Shown here: in pieces, positions 44,745 to 53,849 of the stretch
How positions within the stretch are numbered: position 1 is the stretch's first letter
How the letters are laid out: every line of letters begins with the position of its first letter
Position numbers and translations under genes: made by a program
Notes under the pieces: generated by a model
Database searches by the model: none
What the model was told of the DNA's origin: nothing
What the model saw: only the letters and a program-made list of their open reading frames with translations
Source of the DNA: Deltaproteobacteria bacterium Ga0077550
GTDB lineage: Bacteria > Myxococcota_A > Polyangia > Nannocystales > Nannocystaceae
Assembly (NCBI GenBank): GCA_001464385.1
Contig: LNFB01000250.1
Span: 1 to 53,849, forward strand
Reading direction: 5' to 3'
DNA: 53,849 bases

Positions 44745-47534
44745 TCAGTCCTCGCTCTCGCGGACGATCCGCACGCCGCGCTCGTCCTCGACCAGCGTCC
44801 CGCCGAGCTCCCAGCGCTTGGTGGTCGACGCGGTGTCGGCGGGATCGATCCGCACCGCGGCCTCGCCGACCTCGCCGGGCGCGCTCGGCCCGGCGCCGTC
44901 GGACTTGAACTTGGTGATCTGCTTCCAGCACCGCGAGATCTTGTCGCCGAAGATGACGAGCAGGTCCCCGGGACGGCACGACGCCAGGGCCTCGTCGATG
45001 GACTGCTGCTCGTCGGGTGTCACCGAGATCGCCGAGGGGTCGACGCCGCAGGCGATGAGGCCCTTGCGCAGCAGGCCCGTGATCTGGTCGCGATCGCGGC
45101 CGCGGGTGTCGTCGTCGGTGCGCAGGATGAAGCGCTCGAACGCGCTGGCCGCCGCCTTGGCGATCTCGAAGAGGTCGTCGTCGCGGCGATCGCCAGGCGC
45201 CGCGAGCACGCACACGCGCTGGCCGCTGATGTCGAGCCGCGACGCGAGGTCGGCCATCGCCCGCACGGCCGCGGGGTTGTGGCCGTAGTCGAGGATCACG
45301 CGGAACGGCAGCTTGTCGAAGACGTTGAGCCGGCCCGGGGCCTGGAAGTACGTGGTGTCGAAGGTGCGCAGGCCCTGGCGGATGTTGTCGACCTTGCAGC
45401 CCATCACGAACGCCATGAGCGCGGCGAACATGGCGTTCTGGACGTTGAACATGGCCTTGCCCTCGAGCGTGGCCGGGATCAGGTGCGCCCACAGCAGCGG
45501 GATGTGGCTGCCGCGATCGTACAGCGTGATCATCTGCCCGTTGATGCCCTCCTCGAGCACCGCCGCCGCGCCGCCGGCCCGGATGTGCTGGCGGACGAGG
45601 TCGTGCTTGGGGTTCATCGTCACGTAGGCGATGCGCTTGGCCTCGGTGTGGCCGCCCATGAACAGCACGAGGTCGTCGTCGGCGTTGAGCACCGCGCAGT
45701 CGCGGGCGACCTCGACGACGATGCGCTTGACCTCGGCGAGCTGCTCGAGCGTGTCGATGCCGCCCATCCCAAGGTGATCCGAAGACACATTGAGCACGCA
45801 GCCGACGTTGCAGGTGCGGTAGCCCATGCCGGCGCGCAGCAGGCCGCCGCGGGCCGTCTCGAGCACCGCGAAGTCGACCCTCGGGTCGCGCAGGACCATC
45901 TGCGCGGCCATGGGCCCGGTCATGTCGCCGACGACGGTGCGCTCGCCGTCGATGTACACGCCGTCGGTGGTGCACAGGCCCACGGTGAAGCCCGACATCT
46001 TCTGGATGTGCGCGAGCATGCGCGACACGGTGGTCTTGCCGTTGGTGCCGGTGACCGCGGCGATCGGGATGCGGCTCGGCGTGCCCTGGGGGAACAGCAT
46101 CTCGATGACGGGGCCGGCGACGTCGCGCGGCGTGCCCTCGGTCGGCGAGACGTGCATGCGGAAGCCCGGCGCCGCGTTGACCTCGCAGATGCCGCCGCCG
46201 GTGGTGCGGTGCGACTCCGAGATGTCCGGCGTGATGAAGTCGATGCCCGCGACGTCGAGGCCGATCGCGCGGGCGGCCCGGACCGCGACCTCGCGGTTGT
46301 CGGGGTGCACGACGTCGGTGAGATCGATGGCCGTGCCGCCCGTCGACAGGTTGCCGGTCGAGCGCAGGTAGAACACCTGGCCCGCGGGCAGGACGCTGGC
46401 GGGCGAGAAGCCCGCTTGCTCGAGCAGGCGCAGCGCCTGGTGGTCGAGCTCGATGCGGGTGAGCACCTTCTCGTGGCCGATGCCGCGGCGCGGATCGGAG
46501 TTCACGATCTCGACCAGCTGCTCGACGGTGTGCTCGCCGTCGCCGACGACGTGGCCCGGCACGCGCTTGGCCACCGCGATGAGCTCGCCGTTGACGACGA
46601 GCATGCGGTGATCGAAGCCGCGGATGTAGGTCTCGACGATGACCTGGCGGGCGTGCTCCTGCGCCTTGGCGAAGGCGACGCGCACCGCGTCGTCGTCGGA
46701 CAGATCGATCGAGACGCCGCGGCCGTGGTTGGCGTCGAGCGGCTTGACCACGACGGGGTAGCCGAGCCGCCGCGCCGAGTCGACCGCGCGCTCGGCCGAC
46801 CGGACCACGTACTGACGCGGCACCGGCAGGCCGAGGTCGGCGAGGATCTTGTTGGTCAGCTCCTTGTCGGAGGCGATGTCGACCGCGATGTGCCGGGTCT
46901 CGGAGGTGACGGTGGCCTGGATGCGCTTCTGGAACCGACCGTGGCCGAGCTGGACCAGCGAGTAGTCGTTGAGGCGGATCCACGGGATGTCGCGCTCCTC
47001 GGCGGCGCGGATGATCGAGGCGGTCGAGGGCCCGAACTGTCGGCGCTGGGCGAAGCCGATGAGGTCGTCGAGCTCGCTGCGGAAGTCGAGCGTGTCCTCG
47101 GGATCGGTGCGCAGCTCGGTCGGCAGCAGCGAGTCGATGAGGCGCAGCGCGAGCTGGCCCGCGGCCTCGCCGACGCGCTCCTCCTCGAACTCGTAGACCA
47201 CGTGGTACTGGCCGTCGGCGCCCGCCGAGCGGGTCTTGCCGAACGAGACCTTCGCGCCCGTCAGCACCTGGATCTCGATCGCGACGTGCTCGAGCACGTG
47301 GCCCATCCACGTGCCCTCGGCCTCCCGCATCCGCCGCAGGAACCCGCCGCGCGTGCCGTACGAGCAGGTGTGCTCCTCGAGCGTGGGGATCGTCGCGACG
47401 AGCTGCTCGACGAAGTTGGGCAGCGAGCCGGTCGGGTGCTGCTCGAGCTTCCCGAGATCGATCCGCAGGCGGATCACCGGGAAGTGCGCGTAGAGGTTCG
47501 GACCACGGTAGACACGGCGCTCGAGGATCTTCAT
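44745..47534 (-). CDS. cphA: Cyanophycin synthetase
   Basis: 929 aa from ATG 47534 (MKILERRVYRGPNLY, the family N-terminus). An ATG 21 bp upstream is also possible. The N-terminal domain covers about 1-160 (including MGHVLEHVAIEIQVLTGAKV). The ATP-grasp part, about 220-480, shows VVKPLDANHGRGVSIDL. The Mur-ligase part starts at about 490 (AVTGTNGKTTVSRMLAHIQK), followed by ETARGGLLRAGMGY, VSSDHLGMGGIDT and LDYGHNPAAVRAMADL. CphA adds Asp to the backbone and Arg to side chains of multi-L-arginyl-poly-L-aspartate using ATP. All three domains look complete. The context (cphB, iadA, Mur paralogue) confirms it. Confidence 0.93.
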   Translation of the reverse strand: MKILERRVYRGPNLYAHFPVIRLRIDLGKLEQHPTGSLPNFVEQLVATIPTLEEHTCSYGTRGGFLRRMREAEGTWMGHVLEHVAIEIQVLTGAKVSFGKTRSAGADGQYHVVYEFEEERVGEAAGQLALRLIDSLLPTELRTDPEDTLDFRSELDDLIGFAQRRQFGPSTASIIRAAEERDIPWIRLNDYSLVQLGHGRFQKRIQATVTSETRHIAVDIASDKELTNKILADLGLPVPRQYVVRSAERAVDSARRLGYPVVVKPLDANHGRGVSIDLSDDDAVRVAFAKAQEHARQVIVETYIRGFDHRMLVVNGELIAVAKRVPGHVVGDGEHTVEQLVEIVNSDPRRGIGHEKVLTRIELDHQALRLLEQAGFSPASVLPAGQVFYLRSTGNLSTGGTAIDLTDVVHPDNREVAVRAARAIGLDVAGIDFITPDISESHRTTGGGICEVNAAPGFRMHVSPTEGTPRDVAGPVIEMLFPQGTPSRIPIAAVTGTNGKTTVSRMLAHIQKMSGFTVGLCTTDGVYIDGERTVVGDMTGPMAAQMVLRDPRVDFAVLETARGGLLRAGMGYRTCNVGCVLNVSSDHLGMGGIDTLEQLAEVKRIVVEVARDCAVLNADDDLVLFMGGHTEAKRIAYVTMNPKHDLVRQHIRAGGAAAVLEEGINGQMITLYDRGSHIPLLWAHLIPATLEGKAMFNVQNAMFAALMAFVMGCKVDNIRQGLRTFDTTYFQAPGRLNVFDKLPFRVILDYGHNPAAVRAMADLASRLDISGQRVCVLAAPGDRRDDDLFEIAKAAASAFERFILRTDDDTRGRDRDQITGLLRKGLIACGVDPSAISVTPDEQQSIDEALASCRPGDLLVIFGDKISRCWKQITKFKSDGAGPSAPGEVGEAAVRIDPADTASTTKRWELGGTLVEDERGVRIVRESED

Positions 47535-47583
47535 GGGGGCAGCCGGGGAAGCCACCCTTTGTAGATCGGAAACCCGCCCGGCG

Positions 47584-48360
47584 TCACGGCCGCCGCGTGA
47601 TTTCGACGGCCTCGTAGCGCTCGACGACCTTCATCTCCACGACGTCGTCGGGGTCGGCCCCGGGGAAGCGCACGCTCTGCTCGCGCGAGGTCGGGTTGCC
47701 GTCCGCGTCGAGGTGCAGCGCCGCGTCGCCGACCGGCGTGCCGTCGACCACCACGTCGAAGGCGATCGTCTCGAAGTGGGTGGCTGCGCGCTCGGGCAGG
47801 GTGGCCGGCGGCCGATGGTGGCGAGCAGTCGTCACCCAGGCGTCCATCGCCGCCGACGGGGCCGCGTCCGGCTCGGCGTCGGCGCGATCGGGGGCCTTGG
47901 CCGACCAGGCGCGCGCGACGTTGTGCAGCACGCCCATGCGCACCAGCCCGAGCAGCAGCGCGGGGCCGAGGCCGGCGGGGCAGGGCAGCTCGAGCCGCGC
48001 GGCGCCCGAGGTGCCGCGCATGAGCTCTCCGTCGCACTCGAGCCGCGCGACCCCGGCCGCGCCGGCGAAGGTGCCCTGGGCCTCGAGCAGCGCGCGGCCG
48101 CCGGGGCCGACGACGAGGATGCCGCGCACGTCGGTCTCGATCGCGCCGTGGGACTCGACCTCGAACACGAGGTGCACGCGCTCGGCCCCGAGCAGCCGGG
48201 CCTCGAGCGCGGCGAGCACGGCGTCGGGCGCCTCGGGGGCCGCGTCCGCGGGCACCTCCGTCGGCGCGGGCGCGGGCGTGGCCGTCGGGCCGATCGGGGC
48301 CGCGGGTCGGCACGCGACGAGCGCGAGCAGCAGGATCGACGGGCGCACGGGGCGGGTCAT
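47584..48360 (-). CDS. Lipoprotein of unknown function inside the cyanophycin operon
   Basis: 258 aa. The signal SILLLALVAC gives lipobox Cys 17, followed by a Pro/Ala/Thr linker. The mature domain includes LLGAERVHLVFEVESHGAIE and LVVGPGGRALLEAQGTF. It ends DVVEMKVVERYEAVEITRRP, a beta-rich pattern like an outer-membrane lipoprotein carrier (LolA/DUF2092-like) domain, but no firm family. It lies between cphB and cphA (14- and 49-bp gaps). A surface lipoprotein has no obvious role in a cytoplasmic polymer, so this may be fortuitous. Confidence 0.58.
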   Translation of the reverse strand: MTRPVRPSILLLALVACRPAAPIGPTATPAPAPTEVPADAAPEAPDAVLAALEARLLGAERVHLVFEVESHGAIETDVRGILVVGPGGRALLEAQGTFAGAAGVARLECDGELMRGTSGAARLELPCPAGLGPALLLGLVRMGVLHNVARAWSAKAPDRADAEPDAAPSAAMDAWVTTARHHRPPATLPERAATHFETIAFDVVVDGTPVGDAALHLDADGNPTSREQSVRFPGADPDDVVEMKVVERYEAVEITRRP

Positions 48361-48374
48361 GCGATCCCCGGGCG

Positions 48375-49174
48375 TCAGGGCGGCGAGGCCTTGCGCGTGT
48401 GCAGGTTGAACGTCGCGCCTGCGGTCAGCACGTGCAGCCGGATGCCCGTCAGACAGATCGCGTCGCCGGACTCCGCGGTGCCCATCGACGAGTGCTCGAC
48501 CGCGGAGACGTCGACCACCGTGACCGCGCCCGCACCGACGACGCGGATGACGTCGTCGGGATCGACGAAGCCCGCGGTGTCCTCGTCGAGGCCGAGGCCG
48601 ACGGCGAACGGGTTGTAGGCCAGCGCCGCGAGCAGGCGGCCGAGGCGGTCGCGCTGGCGGAAGTGCTGGTCGATGATCACGCGGTTGGTCAGGCCGAAGC
48701 CGGGCGCGAGCGAGACCAGGCCCGCGCGAGGCGTGGAGCCGCTGTCGCCGAAGGCGATCATGTGCTCCGAGAGGATCGCGGCGCCCGCCGGGCCGCGTTG
48801 AGCGAGCGGATCTTCTTGGCGACCGGCGTGCCGCCGAGGATCGTCGAGATCCGCAGCTGATTGCCGCCGGTGAGGAAGATGCCGGTCGCCGTCGACAGCC
48901 GCTCGAGCCAGTCCTCGCGCTCGGTGTCGCTGCGCTCGTCGTAGGGCAGGGCGAACGCCTCGTCGGCGCCGAACTCGTCGAACAGCGTCTCGTAGCGGCT
49001 GCCGGTGTCGCGCTGCTTCGACGCGGTCGGGATGATCGCGATGCGGGCCTCCTTGCCGCCGGAGACCTCGACGAAGTGGCGCAGGATCACCGCGCCCTGT
49101 TCCTTGTCCTCGGCGCCACCTACCGGGACGATGTAGCCCCTACCGTTGCTCGGATCGACCTTCGCAGGGCACAT
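48375..49174 (-). pseudogene. cphB: Cyanophycinase, disrupted by an out-of-frame deletion
   Basis: Two adjacent frames together make a CphB. The first, 49174-48758, runs from MCPAKVDPSN through VPVGGAEDKEQGA, TGIFLTGGNQLRI and TPVAKKIRSLN, then shifts to a nonsense tail. The second resumes with AGAAILSEHM and continues LVSLAPGFGLTNRVIIDQHF, then FAVGLGLDEDTAGFV, to stop 48375. Only 8 nt separate the Asn codon at 48799-48797 from the AGAA codons, where the family has about 10 residues including the GTSAG nucleophile Ser. About 22 nt are therefore missing, and the catalytic serine codon is gone. The ATG and the GAGGG ribosome site are intact. This is either a true mutation or an assembly error. 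Confidence 0.85.
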
Positions 49175-49183
49175 GCCAAGCCC

Positions 49184-50350
49184 TCACCTTTCGAATGTTC
49201 CCCAGCGGGTCGGCGCGCCGTCGCGCACCCATGGTTGTCCGCGTGCGATGACGCAGTGCAGCGCGCCGTCGTCGTCGAGCGCGACGAGATCGGCGTCGTC
49301 GTCGACCGCGATCCGTCCCTTGCGGGGCAACCGGAGCAGGCGGGCGACGTTGGAGGAGAAGGGGGCCAGCGCCGACGCGGTCGCGAGGCCGAAGCCGAGC
49401 AGGCGCCGCAGGGTGACCAGCAGCGTCGACGGCTCGCCGACGCCCATCGCGGTGAGCCGCCCGTCGGCGTCGAACGTGGGCATGCAGCCGCCGCCGTCGG
49501 ACGAGCAGGTGATGCGATCGATCGGCACGCCCGCGTCGAGGCACGACGCGATCGCCTCGGCGGCCGCGACGGCGTCGCCGAGGTCGGCGTCGGGGAAGGC
49601 GGTGACGTCGATCGTGCAGCCGTGCTCGCGCGCCAGCGCCTGGGCCTCGCGCAGCAGGCCTGGGTTCCGGTTGACGTGCGTGGGGTGGAACATGCTCGGC
49701 GGCAGCTCGGAGCCCTCGATCGCGCGGCGCACGAGATCCAGCCCGCGGCGACCGTCGCCCATGTGCAGGTGCAGCACGCCGGCCTTGCCCGCCATCATGC
49801 CGCCGACGTGGACATCGGCGGCGACGCGCAGCAGCTCGTCGAGCGTGGGCTGCGACGAGCGGTGATCCGAGAGCGCGAGCTCGCCGACGCCGAGGATCGG
49901 ATCGACGTACACGAGGTCGCCGCGCACCGAGCCGGTCAACGTGCGGACCGGGACCTCGTAGTTGCCGGTCCAGCACCACGCCGACAGGCCGTCCGCGCGC
50001 AGTCCGAGGGTCGTCGCGACCAGCTCGCCGACGCTGCGCGTGCACCCGTCGGTGCCGAGCACCCCGACCACCGTCGTGACGCCGGCCTTCGCGAGCACCC
50101 CGGCGAACACCGGCGGCACGCGGGTGTGGGGGCCGGCCTCGCCGCCGCCGCCGGTGACGTGGACGTGGGCGTCGACCAGGCCCGGGACGAGGCGACGACC
50201 CGCGAGCTCGATGACCTCGCACGGGCACTGCGGCGGGAGCTCGTCGATGCGCGGCGCGATCGCGACGATGCGCTCGCCGGCGACGAGCACGTCGTTGCGC
50301 CCGAGGGACTCGGGGGCGTGGACATCGGCGTCGCGGAGCAACAAGAACAT
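49184..50350 (-). CDS. iadA: Isoaspartyl (beta-aspartyl) dipeptidase
   Basis: 388 aa, as for E. coli IadA (about 390). Amidohydrolase metal site: HVHVTGGGGE with His62, His64 and Glu71, then HMGDG, HPTHVNRNPG and CSSDGGG with the catalytic Asp. The position of the carboxylated bridging Lys of E. coli appears to be Glu (GVGELALSDHRSS). It cuts beta-Asp dipeptides such as beta-Asp-Arg released from cyanophycin by CphB. It is the first gene of the leftward operon; its stop overlaps the cphB ribosome site, and the cphB ATG starts 9 bp on. Confidence 0.87.
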   Translation of the reverse strand: MFLLLRDADVHAPESLGRNDVLVAGERIVAIAPRIDELPPQCPCEVIELAGRRLVPGLVDAHVHVTGGGGEAGPHTRVPPVFAGVLAKAGVTTVVGVLGTDGCTRSVGELVATTLGLRADGLSAWCWTGNYEVPVRTLTGSVRGDLVYVDPILGVGELALSDHRSSQPTLDELLRVAADVHVGGMMAGKAGVLHLHMGDGRRGLDLVRRAIEGSELPPSMFHPTHVNRNPGLLREAQALAREHGCTIDVTAFPDADLGDAVAAAEAIASCLDAGVPIDRITCSSDGGGCMPTFDADGRLTAMGVGEPSTLLVTLRRLLGFGLATASALAPFSSNVARLLRLPRKGRIAVDDDADLVALDDDGALHCVIARGQPWVRDGAPTRWGTFER

Positions 50351-50472
50351 CGTTCCGCGCGGAGAGTAGCAGCGCGGGCGCGCCGGGCATGCGAGCCTTC
50401 ACACGCCGCCGCGTCGCGAGCGCGCGCCCGATCACTGCAGGCCGCGCCCCCGCGCCACTGCAGGCGGCACCG

Positions 50473-51432
50473 TCAGGAGGGGACCTGCGGCAGGACGTGC
50501 CGGGGCGCCTGTCCGCGGGCCGCGGCGAACTCGGCGTCGCCGTAGCGCGCGAGGTAGTCGCGGCGGATGCCGGGGCAGCGCGCCTCGAACGGGCAGCCGG
50601 TGCACGCCGGCACCCGGGTGTCGGGCGTGAGTCGGCTGTCGCGGAGATCGAAGCTCGCGTCGGGGCTGACCACGCGCACGCCGTCGGCCGCGGGATCCCA
50701 CGCGATGGGGTCGAGGCCGCCGGCCGCGGCGAGCAGGCACCGCGGCACGTGCAGCGATCGCACGCGCATGCCCAGCGGCGCGGCGACGGCGATCGCCGCG
50801 GCGATGCTGGGGATCACCTCGGTCATCCGCGGCATCGAGCCGACGTTGTCGCGGTTGTGGTCGGTCAGCGAGACGAACCAGAGATCGGCGGCCGTGATCC
50901 CGAGGCCGTGCAGCCACCGCAGCGCGTCGGGCAGGCGCGCGTGGGTGATGCGCTGCAGGATCACGTCGGCGACCGCAGGGACGCCCGCAGCGACCACGGC
51001 CCGCAGGCCGGCGAGCATCGCCGCGTGTGTCCCCGACCGGCCGACCATCCGCTCGTAGGCCTCGCGCTCGTGGGTGTGGATCGAGACGTGGACGAGGTCC
51101 ACGCCCGCGTCGAGCAGGCGCGCGAGGTTGTCGCCCGCGCCGAGCAGCAGGCCGTTGCTCTGCAGCTTGATCGCGGTGAACCCGAGGCGCTTGGCCGCGC
51201 GCACCAGCCCGAGGAGATCGGGGCGGAGCGTCGGCTCACCGCCAGTGAAGGACACCCGGGTGATGCCGTCGGCCCGCGCGCGCCGCATCGCCGCGAGCAC
51301 GTCGGCGGTGGCGAGGCTGCGGGCGCGCATCGCCGGCGAGATCGTGCAGTAGTCGCACGCGAGGTTGCAGTCGTAGTCGAGGATGAGATCGAGGAGCCGA
51401 CGATCGCCGGCCGCCTCGGGCGTCGCGCTCAC
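50473..51432 (-). CDS. Radical SAM protein with C-terminal Cys motif
   Basis: 319 aa from GTG 51432 (the wider frame upstream is shadow). The cluster motif is CNLACDYC (about 23-30), the CxxxCxxC that binds the 4Fe-4S cluster reducing SAM. VSFTGGEPTLR is the GGE motif. A C-terminal RVPACTGCPFEARC (about 280-293) looks like the start of a SPASM/twitch-type auxiliary cluster, though only three or four Cys are present. The substrate is unknown; such enzymes often act on peptides or in cofactor synthesis, and no precursor peptide is seen. The GTG overlaps the stop of the sigma-factor gene (GTGA). Confidence 0.82.
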   Translation of the reverse strand: MSATPEAAGDRRLLDLILDYDCNLACDYCTISPAMRARSLATADVLAAMRRARADGITRVSFTGGEPTLRPDLLGLVRAAKRLGFTAIKLQSNGLLLGAGDNLARLLDAGVDLVHVSIHTHEREAYERMVGRSGTHAAMLAGLRAVVAAGVPAVADVILQRITHARLPDALRWLHGLGITAADLWFVSLTDHNRDNVGSMPRMTEVIPSIAAAIAVAAPLGMRVRSLHVPRCLLAAAGGLDPIAWDPAADGVRVVSPDASFDLRDSRLTPDTRVPACTGCPFEARCPGIRRDYLARYGDAEFAAARGQAPRHVLPQVPS

Positions 51433-52304
51433 GGGTCGTCCTGGGCGTCCGACCCGTCGACCTCGGGGAACAGCGCGCCGAGGCTGACATCGAGCTGGCT
51501 GCGGACGAGTCGATCGAGGCTCGCGAACTCGGACGTCGGCACCGCGAGGTGCTCGCACAGGTACGTGCGCGTGCCCTCGAGCAGCGCGGCGCGGCTCTTC
51601 GCGATCCACCGCGCGACGGTGGCGCGGTGGACCCCGTACACGACGCCGATCTGATCGATGTTGAGGCCGTCGACGAAGTGCATGCGCAGCACGGTGCGAT
51701 CGCGGGCGGGCAGGCCGTGGCAGGTCTCGACCAGGGCTCGAGCGAACTGCTCGCGGTAGCGCTGCTTGACGTAGTCGAGCTCGACGTCCCCGAGCTCGGG
51801 CAGCGCGAGGACCTCGGCCCAGCCGTCGCCAGCGTACTTCTCGGCCCGCTTGGTCTCGCGGAGCAGCGAGAGGCCCGTGCGCACGGCCGCGACCGTCACC
51901 CACGCCACGAGGGCGCCGCGCCCAGCGTACTCGGCGATCCTCGGGCCGCGCTCGGCGTCGCCGGCGAGGAGCTTGGTGCGCAGGCGCTGGCGGACCTCGT
52001 CGAGGAAGGCGGGGGCCGGATCCAGCCCGCGCACCGCATCGTCGGCGCCGCCGAGGGTGTCGTGCTCGAAGCGACGCAGCGCCGCGGGCACGCCGTGGAG
52101 GCACGCGCACGCGAGGTAGAGATCGTCGGTGTGGAGCTTGTCGCGGGCCTCGGCGGCGGTCTGATCCACCGACGGCGTCGCGTGGGCGCAGAACGCCTCG
52201 AGCCCGAGCTCGACGTCGGGCCAGCGCGCCGCCGCCTGGGTCCAGGCCTGCGTCAGGAAGGCCTGCGTCGAGGCGGACGGCGTCGCTGCGGCCTGCGGGT
52301 CCAT
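51429..52304 (-). CDS. Sigma-70-like factor, myxobacterial subfamily
   Basis: 291 aa from ATG 52304 (MDPQAAATPSAST). The longer frame to 52574 is low-complexity and overlaps the divergent kinase gene. Region 2-like helices precede a clear region 4: LPARDRTVLRMHFVDGLNID and VYGVHRATVARWIAKSRAAL. It probably belongs to a group seen mainly in Myxococcota (I recall it as Sig-70_gmx1, unverified). It is coupled to the downstream radical SAM gene by a GTGA overlap and divergent, with a 118-bp spacer, from the zinc-finger kinase gene. Confidence 0.78.
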   Translation of the reverse strand: MDPQAAATPSASTQAFLTQAWTQAAARWPDVELGLEAFCAHATPSVDQTAAEARDKLHTDDLYLACACLHGVPAALRRFEHDTLGGADDAVRGLDPAPAFLDEVRQRLRTKLLAGDAERGPRIAEYAGRGALVAWVTVAAVRTGLSLLRETKRAEKYAGDGWAEVLALPELGDVELDYVKQRYREQFARALVETCHGLPARDRTVLRMHFVDGLNIDQIGVVYGVHRATVARWIAKSRAALLEGTRTYLCEHLAVPTSEFASLDRLVRSQLDVSLGALFPEVDGSDAQDDP

Positions 52305-52422
52305 CGTCGGAGCCGACGATACCACGGCGATCGCGGGGCGACCCGGGCGGTGGCGGCGGGCGGTGGTTTTCCGTGGCCGGGCGTCCGCGGATGCGGTCCA
52401 CTCCGCCGAGGTGCTCGCGCCC

Positions 52423-53849
<1,427 letters not shown>

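Noticed and set aside
48758..48800. Programmed frameshifting to produce full cyanophycinase
   Set aside because: No slippery sequence is seen, and the catalytic Ser codon is absent in either frame, so a shift would not restore the enzyme.
48758..49174. A short stand-alone 138-aa gene
   Set aside because: It matches only the N-terminal half of cyanophycinase and ends in a frameshifted tail; the second half follows in another frame, so the two were merged as one broken gene.

Overview
This window is very GC-rich, with strong G/C third positions, frequent GTG starts, and many overlapping stop/start pairs of the form GTGA, ATGA or TGATG. It carries many Cys-lipobox lipoproteins with Ser/Thr/Gly/Asp-rich linkers. 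It also has two Hanks-type Ser/Thr kinases with the HRDFKPDN signature, DUF1501-type proteins, cytochrome-like heme motifs and a membrane-tethered ECF sigma factor. Together these point to a Myxococcota (myxobacterial) chromosome, most likely near Nannocystis/Plesiocystis. That placement is an inference from gene style, not from a marker gene. I saw no phage, insertion sequence, CRISPR array, rRNA or tRNA.

Region by region. 1-3.3 kb: the 3' part of a two-FHA-domain gene, an APS reductase, a NUDIX hydrolase and a heme-motif lipoprotein. 3.3-9.5 kb: a minus-strand run of surface/lipoprotein genes (lipoprotein, DUF1501, large heme-motif protein), then a MerR regulator with an alpha/beta-hydrolase lipoprotein. 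10.3-20 kb: a GNAT, lipoproteins, a protein with a phosphorylase-like C-terminus, a YebC/YeeN regulator, a patatin phospholipase, a TonB-C-like lipoprotein and a gluzincin-like peptidase. 20.1-28.6 kb: a three-gene operon of an NfeD/YqiJ-like membrane protein, a YqiK-type flotillin and a giant AAA 'DNA repair ATPase' (DUF3686 type). 28.7-34.5 kb: a membrane-tethered ECF sigma, an M19-like amidohydrolase lipoprotein, an acyl-CoA-dehydrogenase-like flavoprotein and a membrane protein. 34.7-39.7 kb: a Ser/Thr kinase with a TPR-like C-terminus, divergent from a LytS/LytTR two-component pair. 39.7-42.9 kb: an Eis-like GNAT, a DNA-methylase-like protein and a vWA lipoprotein. 43-50.4 kb: a cyanophycin operon, transcribed leftwards as iadA, cphB, lipoprotein, cphA and a Mur-ligase paralogue. 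50.5-53.8 kb: a radical SAM gene coupled to a sigma factor, divergent from a Ser/Thr kinase that has a zinc-finger-like N-terminus and runs off the right edge.

How genes work together. CphA makes cyanophycin (multi-L-Arg-poly-L-Asp), CphB would cut it to beta-Asp-Arg and IadA would split that dipeptide. In this sequence cphB is broken by an out-of-frame lesion that also removes the catalytic serine codon, so the breakdown arm is either lost or misassembled. The flotillin operon looks like a membrane-platform machine coupled to a large ATPase. The right-edge cluster looks like a sigma factor paired with a kinase that carries its own anti-sigma-like zinc motif.

No non-coding stretch exceeds 300 bases. 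The longest, 19878-20152, is the divergent spacer between the peptidase gene and the flotillin operon, and I see no clear motif in it.
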